A program made the position numbers and the translations under genes. Below the pieces are notes generated by a model. That model searched no databases. It was not told the origin of the DNA and saw nothing but the letters and a program-made list of their open reading frames with translations. Shown in pieces: positions 19,534-28,976 of a stretch of 64,000 bases of DNA. Source of the DNA: Marinobacter sp. SS5-14b (GTDB lineage Bacteria; Pseudomonadota; Gammaproteobacteria; Pseudomonadales; Oleiphilaceae); NCBI RefSeq assembly GCF_030541005.1, contig NZ_JASSVM010000001.1, positions 434,001-498,000 of the forward strand, in the 5' to 3' direction. Position 1 is the first letter of the stretch, and each line of letters starts with the position of its first letter.

Positions 19534-19752
19534 TTAACGGGCGCGGTAAACGATGCGGCCTTTGCTCAGGTCGTAGGGAGTCAGCTCAACCTTGACCTTG
19601 TCGCCGGTCAGGATGCGAATGTAGTTCTTACGCATTTTTCCTGAGATGTGGGCGGTCACAACGTGTCCGTTGGACAGCTCAACGCGGAACATAGTGTTTG
19701 GAAGAGTATCAAGAATAACCCCTTCCATTTCAATGACATCTGATTTCGCCAT
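19534..19752 (-). CDS. infA: Translation initiation factor IF-1
   Basis: 72-residue S1-like OB-fold protein that occupies the A site of the 30S subunit during initiation and stimulates IF-2 and IF-3. It is nearly identical in form to E. coli IF-1 ([11 protein letters not shown]..., [21 protein letters not shown]). An AATTGCGCAATT palindrome at 19793-19804 lies in the 81-base gap upstream, where an infA promoter would be expected. Position beside clpA and aat is conserved in gammaproteobacteria. Confidence 0.98.
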   Translation of the reverse strand: MAKSDVIEMEGVILDTLPNTMFRVELSNGHVVTAHISGKMRKNYIRILTGDKVKVELTPYDLSKGRIVYRAR

Positions 19753-19833
19753 TCAGTAAAAACCTCGTTCGGAATACTTTTCGGTGATTTTAAATTGCGC
19801 AATTCTGCCTGAATTCTCAACGTTTGGCAAAAT

Positions 19834-20547
19834 TCACTGTGTTTTCATTTCTCGCCAGTGGCCGTCCTGCAGCGCTTCTATAGGTTTGTAGCGGGTTTTA
19901 TAGTTCATTTTCTTGCACTCTTTTATCCAGTAACCCAGGTAAAGGTGGGGCAGGTCGCGCCGCCTGGCCTCTTCAATCTGCCAGAGCACGGCAAAGGTGC
20001 CCAGGCTGCGATGCTCATGTTCCGGGGAAAATACGGTGTAAATGGCTGAGAGGCCGTCATCAAGCAGGTCTATGGCGGCCAGCCCGATCAGTTCGTCGCT
20101 GTCGCTGATTTCAAGAAACCAGGAGTCCGTGGTGCCTTCAACCAGAAACGACGTGAATTGCTCCCGGGAGGGCGGGTACATGTCACCATCCTGGTGGCGC
20201 TCTTCGATGTAATGGGCATAAAGCCGGTAGTACCGCTCAGTGAAGGCTGCGGGTACCAGCCTGCATTCGAGGTCTTTGTTCCGGTTCAGAACCCTGCGCT
20301 GATTCCTGTCCGGCACAAACTCATCCACCTTCAGGCGAACCGGGATGCAGGCATTGCATTGTTCACAGTGAGGGCGGTAGTAATGGGAACCACTGCGCCG
20401 GAAGCCCAGGGCTGTCAACTGGCTATACAGTTTCTTATCGATGTGTGCCCTGGGATCCACAAACATGGTCGTGGCTTCCCTGTCAGGCAGGTAGCTGCAA
20501 TCATGGGCAGGGGTTGCGAAGAACACGAGCGTTCTGAGGTTACTCAT
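19834..20547 (-). CDS. bpt: Aspartate/glutamate leucyltransferase Bpt (ATE family)
   Basis: Transfers Leu from Leu-tRNA to proteins with N-terminal Asp or Glu, creating a ClpS degron. 237 residues with the N-terminal zinc-type cysteine pattern HCEQCNACIPVR (near 59-70) and the C-terminal GNAT-like fold with LYLGYWIKECKKMNYKTRYKP typical of ATE enzymes. It directly abuts aat (the aat stop is followed by the bpt ATG with no gap), so the two are co-translated. The shared cluster with clpS-clpA supports the N-degron role. Confidence 0.95.
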   Translation of the reverse strand: MSNLRTLVFFATPAHDCSYLPDREATTMFVDPRAHIDKKLYSQLTALGFRRSGSHYYRPHCEQCNACIPVRLKVDEFVPDRNQRRVLNRNKDLECRLVPAAFTERYYRLYAHYIEERHQDGDMYPPSREQFTSFLVEGTTDSWFLEISDSDELIGLAAIDLLDDGLSAIYTVFSPEHEHRSLGTFAVLWQIEEARRRDLPHLYLGYWIKECKKMNYKTRYKPIEALQDGHWREMKTQ

Positions 20548-21261
20548 TCACACCTCCGGACCGGGCCATTGCCAGCTGAAGGCCCAGTCTGGTTGATCAG
20601 GTTTACGATCGACACATGCCCTGAGTATAGATAGAAATTCGGTTCTCGGAATAGTTCTTGCGCCCATGCTCAGCAGGTGGCTGCTTTCGACCTGGCAATC
20701 CATCAGCTGATAACCCCAAACCCTCAACTGGTTGGCAAGGTGGACCATCAGTACCTTGGAGGCATTAGTCTCCAGGGAGAACATGGACTCTCCGAAGAAG
20801 CACCTACCGAGAGCTACCCCGTACATGCCTCCGACCAGCTCGTTGGCCGGGTTCCAGACCTCGATCGAGTGAGCCACTCCCATGCGATGCAATTGTGAGT
20901 ATGCCGAAATCATGTCATCCGTGATCCAGGTGCCTTCTGCGCGGGTTGATGCGCAAAGCCTGATTACCCGGCTGAAACACTGATCAGCGGTTATTCGGAA
21001 GTAGCGTTGGTTAAGCGTGCGCCTGAGGCTCCGGGATACATGGATTTCTCCGGGTATCAGAACGCATCGGGGGTTGGGTGACCACCATAAAATGGGTTGG
21101 TCATCACTGAACCAGGGGAAAATACCGTTTCGGTAGGCCAGCAACAGGCGATCGGCAGAAAGGTCGCCGCCCACAGCCAGCAGACCGTCCGGATCCTCCA
21201 GCGCTTCTTCAGCCGGTGGAAACCAGAGTTCGTCCGTTTCTAGCCAGGGCAACGACGTCAT
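20548..21261 (-). CDS. aat: Leucyl/phenylalanyl-tRNA-protein transferase
   Basis: Adds Leu or Phe to proteins with N-terminal Lys or Arg, marking them for ClpS-ClpAP. 237 residues, as in E. coli Aat (234). Recognisable blocks are FPPAEEALEDPDGLLAVGGDL, YRNGIFPWFSDDQPILWWSPNPR, the EGTWITDDMISAYSQLHRMG region and GRCFFGESMFS. It starts 15 bases after trxB and runs into bpt. The trxB-aat-bpt-infA order matches P. aeruginosa. Confidence 0.97.
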   Translation of the reverse strand: MTSLPWLETDELWFPPAEEALEDPDGLLAVGGDLSADRLLLAYRNGIFPWFSDDQPILWWSPNPRCVLIPGEIHVSRSLRRTLNQRYFRITADQCFSRVIRLCASTRAEGTWITDDMISAYSQLHRMGVAHSIEVWNPANELVGGMYGVALGRCFFGESMFSLETNASKVLMVHLANQLRVWGYQLMDCQVESSHLLSMGARTIPRTEFLSILRACVDRKPDQPDWAFSWQWPGPEV

Positions 21262-21276
21262 GCTGTGGTTGTCAGC

Positions 21277-22248
<972 letters not shown>

Positions 22249-22262
22249 TTAGATACGTGGTT

Positions 22263-22281
22263 AGCCCTCGTAGCAAGGGCT
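22263..22281 (-). terminator. Hairpin between moxR and trxB
   Basis: AGCCCT and AGGGCT arms flank a 7-base loop in the 152-base gap after moxR. The T-run on the minus strand is weak, so this may be a poor terminator or a processing structure in the trxB leader. Confidence 0.35.
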
Positions 22282-22382
22282 GTGCATGTGAAAGATCGCA
22301 AAAGGCTAACATGAAATCCGCGGGCGGCCATTCGTTTCAGCCAATCCGTGTCATTAACCTTCGCTATGCGGGCAGTGTCGTA

Positions 22383-23294
22383 TTATTCAAGTACCGATAC
22401 GCTGGTCAACAACTGGCGAACCCGCTCCTTGCTCTTGCCAGTTTCGCCCTGTTCAAGGCGGTGTTCGGCAACGGAGGGGAAAACCGCCTGAAGGTCATCC
22501 GGCAAAACGTGATCCCGTCCTGCCATAAAAGCCCAGGCTTTGGCGGCCCGCAGCAGGCCGAGGCCGGCTCGCGGGGAGAGGCCGTACATGAGCCCGGGCA
22601 TCCGGCGGCTTTGTTCAAGCAGTCGTTGCAGGTAGTCGAGTAAAGCCGGGCTGGTTGTGATCTTCGCCGCCGCGTTTTGCGCAGCCTCGAGTTCCGATTG
22701 AGGCAAAATGGCATGCAGGCGATCTGTCAGGGCTCTGCGGTCTTCTCCTTCAAGCAGTTCTCGCTCGGCCTTTGGGTCTGGGTAACCCAGCTGCAAGCGC
22801 ATCAGGAAACGGTCCAGTTGGGATTCCGGCAGCGGAAACGTGCCGCCCTGTTCGATGGGATTCTGGGTTGCAATCACAAAAAACGGGGAGGGCAGGGGCC
22901 GCGTTTCGCCTTCAATGGACACCTGCCGCTCTTCCATGGCTTCAAGCAGCGCGCTTTGGGTGCGTGGAGACGCCCGGTTGATTTCATCCGCCAACACCAC
23001 CTGGGCGAAGATGGGGCCGGGGTGAAACACCAGGCTGCCAGCCTGTTTGTCGTACATGGAATATCCCAGTACGTCGGCGGGCAAAAGGTCGTTGGTGAAC
23101 TGGATGCGCTGGTAGCTCAGCCCCATGATCTTCGCCAGCGCATGAGACAGCGTGGTTTTGCCCATTCCGGGGATGTCTTCAATCAGCAGGTGGCCGCGAG
23201 CTAGAAGCCCGCACAGGGCGAGGCGTACCTGGGTTTCCTTGCCCAGCAAAATCTTGTTGAGCTCGGCAACAACGCTGTCCATTTTCTGTTTCAT
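22383..23294 (-). CDS. MoxR-family AAA+ ATPase
   Basis: A 303-residue MoxR ATPase. Walker A is GIPGMGKTTL near 39-48, Walker B VVLADEINRASP near 100-111, followed by the family block TQSALLEAMEERQVSI and sensor region ATQNPIEQGGTFPLPESQLDRF. MoxR proteins act as chaperones for activation of metal-enzyme or VWA-domain partners. The usual downstream DUF58/VWA and transglutaminase genes are missing here. It starts 7 bases after the aguB stop on the same strand and is probably in the aguA-aguB transcript. Confidence 0.92.
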   Translation of the reverse strand: MKQKMDSVVAELNKILLGKETQVRLALCGLLARGHLLIEDIPGMGKTTLSHALAKIMGLSYQRIQFTNDLLPADVLGYSMYDKQAGSLVFHPGPIFAQVVLADEINRASPRTQSALLEAMEERQVSIEGETRPLPSPFFVIATQNPIEQGGTFPLPESQLDRFLMRLQLGYPDPKAERELLEGEDRRALTDRLHAILPQSELEAAQNAAAKITTSPALLDYLQRLLEQSRRMPGLMYGLSPRAGLGLLRAAKAWAFMAGRDHVLPDDLQAVFPSVAEHRLEQGETGKSKERVRQLLTSVSVLE

Positions 23295-23301
23295 GCAGAC
23301 C

Positions 23302-24225
23302 TCAATCCCTCACCCGTTTCAGAATGTCCTCATACGCATCAATGCGCCGGTCTCTGAGATACGGCCAGATCCGCCGTACAGATTCAGTGCGGTTACGATC
23401 CAGGGTGGTCGTCAGAATACACTCATGCTGATCGTCAGCGCGGGCCAGAAACTCCCCCTGCGGCCCACAGATAAAACTGTTGCCCCAAAACCGGATGCCG
23501 TCACCCTGGCCTGAGGGATCAGGTTCGATACCCACCCGATTTGGGGCAATCACCGGCAAGTTGTTGGCGACGGCATGACCGCGCTGAACGGTTATCCAGG
23601 CTTCGAGCTGGCGGGCCCGCTCCTCGGGCTCGTCGGTCATATCCCAGCCAATAGCGGTGGGGTAAATCAGGATGTCGGCGCCGGCGAGCGCCATCAGCCG
23701 GGCGGCTTCCGGGTACCACTGGTCCCAGCATACCAGCACACCCAGATTGCCAACGGAGGTTTTGATGGGGGTAAAACCACTGTGGCCTTCGTTAAAGCGG
23801 GCGTCGCCCGGGGTGAAGTAGAACTTCTCATAAAACCCGGGGTCGTCCGGAATGTGCATCTTCCGGTAGATCCCGGCGAGGCTGCCATCTGTGTCAAACA
23901 CCACAGACGTGTTGTGGTAAACGCCGTTCATCCGGCGCTCGAAAATCGAGCCAACCAGCACAATGCCGAGTTCTTTTGCCAGTTTGGAAAGGCGGTTACT
24001 GGTCGGGCCGGGAATGGGCTCTGCCAGCTCAAAAACGGCGGTATCTTCTGTCTGGCAAAAGTACAGTGTTGCGTGCAGTTCCTGTAAAACCACGAGTTGG
24101 GCGCCACCATTGACCGCTTCGCGGATCAGTCGTTCTGATGTGGCCAGGCTGAGGGCTTTGTCGTCGCTGCAGGTTTGCTGGATGGCGGCGATGGTCAACG
24201 CATTGGCGGAGGTCGTCTGGCTCAT
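23302..24225 (-). CDS. aguB: N-carbamoylputrescine amidohydrolase
   Basis: Nitrilase-superfamily enzyme that converts N-carbamoylputrescine to putrescine, CO2 and ammonia. 307 residues. The catalytic triad is E49 in LQELHATLYF, K122 in YRKMHIPDDPGFYEKFYF and C166 in VCWDQWYPEAARLMAL; the KMHIPDDP and DQWYPEAAR blocks are typical of AguB. Its start overlaps the aguA stop by 4 bases, confirming the two-step agmatine pathway. Confidence 0.96.
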   Translation of the reverse strand: MSQTTSANALTIAAIQQTCSDDKALSLATSERLIREAVNGGAQLVVLQELHATLYFCQTEDTAVFELAEPIPGPTSNRLSKLAKELGIVLVGSIFERRMNGVYHNTSVVFDTDGSLAGIYRKMHIPDDPGFYEKFYFTPGDARFNEGHSGFTPIKTSVGNLGVLVCWDQWYPEAARLMALAGADILIYPTAIGWDMTDEPEERARQLEAWITVQRGHAVANNLPVIAPNRVGIEPDPSGQGDGIRFWGNSFICGPQGEFLARADDQHECILTTTLDRNRTESVRRIWPYLRDRRIDAYEDILKRVRD

Positions 24226-25274
24226 AGGGTTACCACTCCCGCAGGTATCTGCATGGTGACACAGTGCAGGCTGCCGTGCTGATGTATCAGGGGACGGCAG
24301 TTAATCGGCACGATTTCGCGGTCCGGGAAGATGTCGCCCATAATCCGGATCGCCTCCTGATCCTGGGGCACATCGTACACTGGCAGAAGTACAGCACCAT
24401 TGATAATCAGAAAGTTGGCGTAGGTGGCTGGTAGTCGCTCGCCGTCTTCATCGTGAATAGCGTCCGGCCAGGGCAGGGCGGTGAGTTTATAAGGGCTGCC
24501 ATTCTTCTGGTGAAATTCCTGCAGCTCCTCTTCCATCGCGGCCAGGGCGCTATAATGCTCATCGGCGACGTCCGGGCAGGCAACGTAGCAGATATGGTCG
24601 GGTGCGCAGAACCGTGCCAGGGTATCGATATGGCTGTCGGTGTCGTCACCGGCCAGGTAGCCATGGTTGAGCCAGAGGATGCGCTCAGCGCCCAGTAATT
24701 CGGAAAGTAGCTGCTCGATATTCGAGCGATCCATGGATGGGTTGCGGGAGGGCGTCAGCAGGCATTCGCTGGTGGTGAGGATGGTGCCCTCACCATCGGA
24801 TTCGATGGAGCCGCCTTCAAGCACAAAGTCGACAGGCTGCATCGGGTGTTCACCAAATACGCGGGCGTTTGCAAGGTGCTGGTTCAGGGCGTCGTCTTTC
24901 TCCCAGGTGAACTTGCCGCCCCAGGAGTTGAACCGGAAATCCAGCAGTGCCGGGCCATCGGTTGTCTCGACTGTGATCGGGCCGTGATCCCTGGCCCAGG
25001 TGTCGTCTGCCGGAGCGGGCACGGTGATGACTCGTCCCGGCAGGTTGTTGCTTTCGGCCCAGTCGTTCAGCTCCCGGTCCAGTTGCTGCAGGCGGGCGAC
25101 AAACTCGCAACTAATGAGCAGGTGCTCAAAACGAAGAACGGCCTTGGCAATGGCCAGGAAAACCGGCTCTACTTCGTTCATCATCCGGGCCCAATCGGTT
25201 CCCGGATGGGGCCAGGTCAGCATGACTGCGCTCTGGGGAGCCCACTCCGCATGCAAAACTCGCTTGGAAGTCAC
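24222..25274 (-). CDS. aguA: Agmatine deiminase
   Basis: Hydrolyses agmatine to N-carbamoylputrescine and ammonia (porphyromonas-type peptidylarginine deiminase superfamily). 350 residues. Visible blocks are ARDHGPITV, NSWGGKF, VLEGGSIESDGEGTILTT, LNHGYLAGDDTDSHIDTLARF and the C-terminal GSLHCVTMQIPAG with the nucleophilic Cys. The GDDTDSHID block carries catalytic Asp/His residues. It is first of the aguA-aguB-moxR run. No AguR-type TetR regulator is adjacent, so control is not evident. Confidence 0.96.
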   Translation of the reverse strand: MTSKRVLHAEWAPQSAVMLTWPHPGTDWARMMNEVEPVFLAIAKAVLRFEHLLISCEFVARLQQLDRELNDWAESNNLPGRVITVPAPADDTWARDHGPITVETTDGPALLDFRFNSWGGKFTWEKDDALNQHLANARVFGEHPMQPVDFVLEGGSIESDGEGTILTTSECLLTPSRNPSMDRSNIEQLLSELLGAERILWLNHGYLAGDDTDSHIDTLARFCAPDHICYVACPDVADEHYSALAAMEEELQEFHQKNGSPYKLTALPWPDAIHDEDGERLPATYANFLIINGAVLLPVYDVPQDQEAIRIMGDIFPDREIVPINCRPLIHQHGSLHCVTMQIPAGVVTL

Positions 25275-25374
25275 TGTATTAAGCCACCTTGGTTCGCAAA
25301 AACCGCCATTCTATCTGACCGCTGAGGGAACGTCAGGCTATGGGCAGAGAAAATTGAACCTGTATGTTGCGTGC

Positions 25375-25680
25375 TCAGTTTTTAGCGCGCTTTACGACGG
25401 CATGCACGACCCGATCGTGCTCGAAATAGACCACAAAGTTGTCGTAGTGCCACTGACTGATAGGCGGCTCGCCGACCGGACCACGAATGTCCTTCGGGGT
25501 GCCCCAGCGGGTGCGCACGGAGTCCTGGCTCATACCGTTGCTGGGCAGGCTGACCTGGCTTCGGTCGGCCTGACTGCCCACCGGAATGGCGAGATCTTCT
25601 GCCTGCACGGCGGGGATGGTTCCCGCTGACATCACAGCCGCCATGGTGAATGCGGCAAGCAGGTTTCGATTGTTTTTCAT
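25375..25680 (-). CDS. Small exported protein, SmpA/OmlA-like tail
   Basis: A 101-residue protein from the ATG at 25680 (MKNNRNLLAAFTMAAVM...), preceded by GGAGAACCC; the longer reading frame upstream lacks a signal peptide and is less likely. A signal peptide ends near AVQA. The mature part has the short conserved block SVRTRWGTPKDIRGPVGEPP followed by SQWHYDNFVVYFEHDRVVH, resembling small Pseudomonas periplasmic proteins with a BamE/SmpA-like beta motif. Function unknown. It is transcribed alone between the agmatine operon and the PilZ-like gene. Confidence 0.75.
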   Translation of the reverse strand: MKNNRNLLAAFTMAAVMSAGTIPAVQAEDLAIPVGSQADRSQVSLPSNGMSQDSVRTRWGTPKDIRGPVGEPPISQWHYDNFVVYFEHDRVVHAVVKRAKN

Positions 25681-25783
25681 TGGGTTCTCCATTGACGCCT
25701 GGTTCTCCGCAGATTGTCTGCAGCACATGGATAAAACGTAATATCGCGAAAAGCTTAGCAAAAGCCAGCACTTTTTCGTGAGT

Positions 25784-26371
25784 TTACTCTTTTTGTTTTT
25801 GTCGAATCTGCCAACGCATCACATGCCGTGCAATTTGCTGGCGGTCGCTTTCGTCGAGATCGATGAATTCGGCCTGAACCCATGCGCCTCCCGCTGTGTC
25901 TGGCTCGGCACTCACTACTTCGGCGACAGCCTGTGGTTGGTAGAGCTCCGGGGGAAGCGTCATTCTCACGGCAATACGGTCGCCGGCTTGCCAGCTGGAG
26001 GAAGGGCTGAAAAATGCCAGTCCGCCCTCGCTCAGTGTCACATCCTGCCAGTCATCAGGTTGCAACGGATTTTGCTCAAAGGCGATAATGCGCGCCAGCG
26101 TATCCATCTTGCTGTTCAGGGACTTAATCAGTCCTGTCAGCAAGCGGTCGCGTTCGGCAAGGTTGGCCAGGTGTGTTTTTATATCCTGGTCGAGCCGACG
26201 GAATTCAGCTTTAAGAGATTCCAGGGGCGTGTCGGTAAACAGGTCGGGGTCGGCCTTGTGCTGGTTATCCAGCCGGCGAACTTCAAGGCCGATGCGGTCC
26301 TGTATTCTGAAAAAATCCCGACGGTCCTGAGGCGCGCGTGTCTCCGGGGCCGATGTATCTTTGCTTGGCAT
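25784..26371 (-). CDS. PilZ-domain-like protein
   Basis: A 195-residue cytoplasmic protein. The N-terminal RRDFFRI (residues 17-23) supplies the RxxxR half of the PilZ c-di-GMP motif; a helical coiled segment about 50-100 is followed by the PilZ beta-barrel with VTLSEGGLAFF, where the usual (D/N)xSxxG has Thr at its first position, so c-di-GMP binding may be weak or lost. P. aeruginosa has a PilZ protein (PA2989, from memory) at the same place beside the lol genes. It diverges from lolC across 95 bases. Confidence 0.8.
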   Translation of the reverse strand: MPSKDTSAPETRAPQDRRDFFRIQDRIGLEVRRLDNQHKADPDLFTDTPLESLKAEFRRLDQDIKTHLANLAERDRLLTGLIKSLNSKMDTLARIIAFEQNPLQPDDWQDVTLSEGGLAFFSPSSSWQAGDRIAVRMTLPPELYQPQAVAEVVSAEPDTAGGAWVQAEFIDLDESDRQQIARHVMRWQIRQKQKE

Positions 26372-26466
26372 CCTGTCTCCGGATGGCTGAGTTTTTGGTT
26401 GATATAAAGTAGTTTAGCAGTTTCTTAAACCACGACAGACCTGAAGGTATCGACAGGCTCCTCCCC

Positions 26467-27711
26467 ATGTTCAGACCCTTATCGTTTTACATTGGCTTGC
26501 GGTACACCGCCGCCAAGCGACGTAACCACTTTATTTCGTTTATCTCACTCACGTCCATGATTGGCCTGATGCTGGGGGTTGCGGTACTCATAATCGTACT
26601 GTCAGTGATGAACGGCTTTGACCGGGAACTCAAACAACGGATTCTCGGCATGGTTCCCCATGCCACGATCCAGGGTGCGTCCGGCCCGCTCAATGATTGG
26701 CAGGAGCTGGACGAACGTGTTCAGCAGCACCCGCGTGTTCTGGCGGCTGCACCCTTTATTCAGGGGCAGGGCATGATTACCGGCGGCGGCAATGTTCGCG
26801 GCGTCATGCTGAGCGGCATCCTTCCCGAGCAGGAAGCCTCGGTTTCAATCATTGAAAATCATTTTATTGAAGGCGGTCTGGATCAACTGCAGCCGGGCGA
26901 GTTTGGCATCATTATCGGCAAGCTGATGGCCAACAGCTTGCGGCTGGCGGTTGGTGACAAACTGACGGTGGTGCTGCCAGAGGCTTCCGTGACCCCCGCA
27001 GGTGTGTTGCCAAGGCTTAAGCGGTTCACGGTCAAAGGAATTTTCAGTGTCGGCGCCGAGCTTGATGGTAACTATGCGCTTATTCACATGGACGACGCGT
27101 CCCGGTTAATGCGCACCGGTGGCAAGGCCGAAGGTTTGCGGCTGCTCATGGACGATCTGTTTGCGGCTCCGCGGGTGGTTAATGAAGTCGCCACCAGCCT
27201 CGGCGGCCGGTTTTATGTCTCCGACTGGACGAGAACCCACGGCAATTTGTTTCAGGCCATTCGAATGGAAAAAACCATGATCGGCTTGTTGCTCATGTTC
27301 ATTGTTGCCGTGGCTGCCTTCAATATCGTGTCCACGCTGGTTATGGTCGTCACCGACAAGACCGCCGACATCGCTATTCTGAGAACCATGGGGGCCACAC
27401 CGGGGCGGATCATGCGCATCTTTATTATTCAGGGTGCTGTCATTGGCGTGTTCGGCACGTTGGTTGGGACGGCGCTTGGCGTGTTCGGGGCGCTGAACAT
27501 CAGTGGATTCATTGCCTGGCTTGAGGCAGCCATGGGGCACCAGTTCCTGAGCGCTGACGTTTACTTCATCAGTTATCTGCCGTCCCAGCTGCAATGGCAG
27601 GATGTCATGATAATCAGCAGTGCCGGCCTGGCGATGAGCCTGCTGGCCACGATATACCCGGCCTGGCGCGCGTCCCGGGTCGAACCGGCGGAGGCCCTGC
27701 GGTATGAGTGA
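26467..27711 (+). CDS. lolC: Lipoprotein-releasing system permease LolC/LolE family
   Basis: Inner-membrane permease that extracts outer-membrane lipoproteins and passes them to LolA. 414 residues: first membrane segment near 25-50 (FISLTSMIGLMLGVAVLIIVLSVMNGF block), a large periplasmic domain about 55-265, and three C-terminal membrane segments in the FtsX domain (about 270-400). The C-terminus MSLLATIYPAWRASRVEPAEALRYE is characteristic. It overlaps lolD by 8 bases. A second permease gene (lolE) is expected after lolD but is missing here, so this protein may work as a homodimer of the LolF type. Confidence 0.93.
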   Translation: MFRPLSFYIGLRYTAAKRRNHFISFISLTSMIGLMLGVAVLIIVLSVMNGFDRELKQRILGMVPHATIQGASGPLNDWQELDERVQQHPRVLAAAPFIQGQGMITGGGNVRGVMLSGILPEQEASVSIIENHFIEGGLDQLQPGEFGIIIGKLMANSLRLAVGDKLTVVLPEASVTPAGVLPRLKRFTVKGIFSVGAELDGNYALIHMDDASRLMRTGGKAEGLRLLMDDLFAAPRVVNEVATSLGGRFYVSDWTRTHGNLFQAIRMEKTMIGLLLMFIVAVAAFNIVSTLVMVVTDKTADIAILRTMGATPGRIMRIFIIQGAVIGVFGTLVGTALGVFGALNISGFIAWLEAAMGHQFLSADVYFISYLPSQLQWQDVMIISSAGLAMSLLATIYPAWRASRVEPAEALRYE

Positions 27712-28414
27712 TGTACAGACGGCAAACAAACCAGCGCCACTGGTAATCGACTGCCGGCAGGTAACGAGAACCTACAGTGAAGGTCCGGAAAAGCTTACGA
27801 TCTTTTCCGATATATCCCTGGAAGTATCCTCGGGCGAAACAGTGGCCATCGTCGGTAGCAGCGGCGCGGGGAAGACAACGTTATTGAACTTGTTGGGGGG
27901 GCTGGACAAGCCTTCATCCGGCCAGATCGAAATTTGTGGTCAGAACATACACCTGCTTTCGGAAGCCGGGCGGGCCCGGTTCCGTAACCGGCACCTGGGC
28001 TTTGTTTATCAGTTTCACCATCTCCTGCCGGAATTCACGGCACTTGAAAATGTCATGATGCCGTGTGCGCTGGGCGGGCTGTCACCCAGGCAGGCAAAAC
28101 CCAAGGCCGAAGCTTTGCTGAGGCGGGTGGGCCTGGGTGAAAGACTTCGTCACAAACCGGGTGAGTTGTCTGGTGGTGAGCGCCAGCGGGTTGCCATAGC
28201 CCGGGCACTTGTGAACGAACCCAGTTGCGTGCTGATGGATGAGCCAACGGGCAACCTGGATCAGCACACCGGTGAGGGTATACGCGCGTTAATTCAGGAT
28301 CTGAGAGATAACTCGGGTACGGCGTTTATCATGGTAACCCACGACATGGGCATGGCGAGAAGTCTCGGACGGGTATTGCGGCTGGAACAGGGGCGGCTGG
28401 TTCAGGAGGCCTGA
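27704..28414 (+). CDS. lolD: Lipoprotein-releasing system ATPase LolD
   Basis: ABC ATPase that powers lipoprotein release. 236 residues. Walker A GSSGAGKTTLLN near 52-63, Q-loop YQFHHLLPEFTALENVMMP, signature LSGGERQRVAIARAL and Walker B VLMDEPTGNLD, all in the MacB/LolD style. It begins inside the lolC 3' end. Its 3' end overlaps the convergent DUF2062 gene by 13 bases. Confidence 0.96.
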   Translation: MSDVQTANKPAPLVIDCRQVTRTYSEGPEKLTIFSDISLEVSSGETVAIVGSSGAGKTTLLNLLGGLDKPSSGQIEICGQNIHLLSEAGRARFRNRHLGFVYQFHHLLPEFTALENVMMPCALGGLSPRQAKPKAEALLRRVGLGERLRHKPGELSGGERQRVAIARALVNEPSCVLMDEPTGNLDQHTGEGIRALIQDLRDNSGTAFIMVTHDMGMARSLGRVLRLEQGRLVQEA

Positions 28415-28947
28415 TTGCCGGCCCGGTCGCGTTTGATTCTGAGGCTTCGGCGCGTTTGCCAGTCAGCCCGGATCTTCCGGCGCCACAGGTACTGAATGGC
28501 AAGATAGGCTATGCAGGCCGTCAGTGTCGCCAGCATCAGTGAGCCCAGGTACAGCGGAATGCCGATATCAATCAGCCGACTGCTGATCCAGCTCCAGGAC
28601 AGTTCAAACTCGAAAGGCATGACGGGTCGGTCAAGAATCCAGGCGCCAACTTTGTAGTTGAAGTAGAACATGGGGGGCATGGTCAACGGATTACTGATCC
28701 AGACCAATGCCACCGACAGGGGCATATTGGCGTTAAACCAGATGGCGCAAAAGGCAGCGGCAACCATCTGGAATGGCATCGGTATGAAACAGAACCAGAT
28801 TCCGATCAGGAAGGCCCTGGCAACGCAGTGGCGGTTGATGTGCCAGAGGTTGGGCTCGTGAAGGATATCGCCCAGAAAATGCAGTGATTTCATCGACCGC
28901 ACTTTTTCCGGGGTGGGCAAATACCGTTTCATGAACTTCTTCGGCAT
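28402..28947 (-). CDS. DUF2062 inner-membrane protein
   Basis: A 181-residue membrane protein from the ATG at 28947 (MPKKFMKRYLP...); an in-frame start further upstream would run into the comEC leader and is unlikely. The DUF2062 blocks are visible: a cytoplasmic N-terminus with HFLGDILHEPNLWHINR, then GIWFCFIPMPFQMVAAAF, MPLSVALVWISNPLTMPPMF and a final membrane segment near 140-165. Function is unknown. It lies between lolD and comEC as in P. aeruginosa, and diverges from comEC with about 29 bases between. Confidence 0.9.
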   Translation of the reverse strand: MPKKFMKRYLPTPEKVRSMKSLHFLGDILHEPNLWHINRHCVARAFLIGIWFCFIPMPFQMVAAAFCAIWFNANMPLSVALVWISNPLTMPPMFYFNYKVGAWILDRPVMPFEFELSWSWISSRLIDIGIPLYLGSLMLATLTACIAYLAIQYLWRRKIRADWQTRRSLRIKRDRAGNQAS

Positions 28948-28976
28948 TGGAAGTTCGGCCTGTCCTGTCGGTATGA

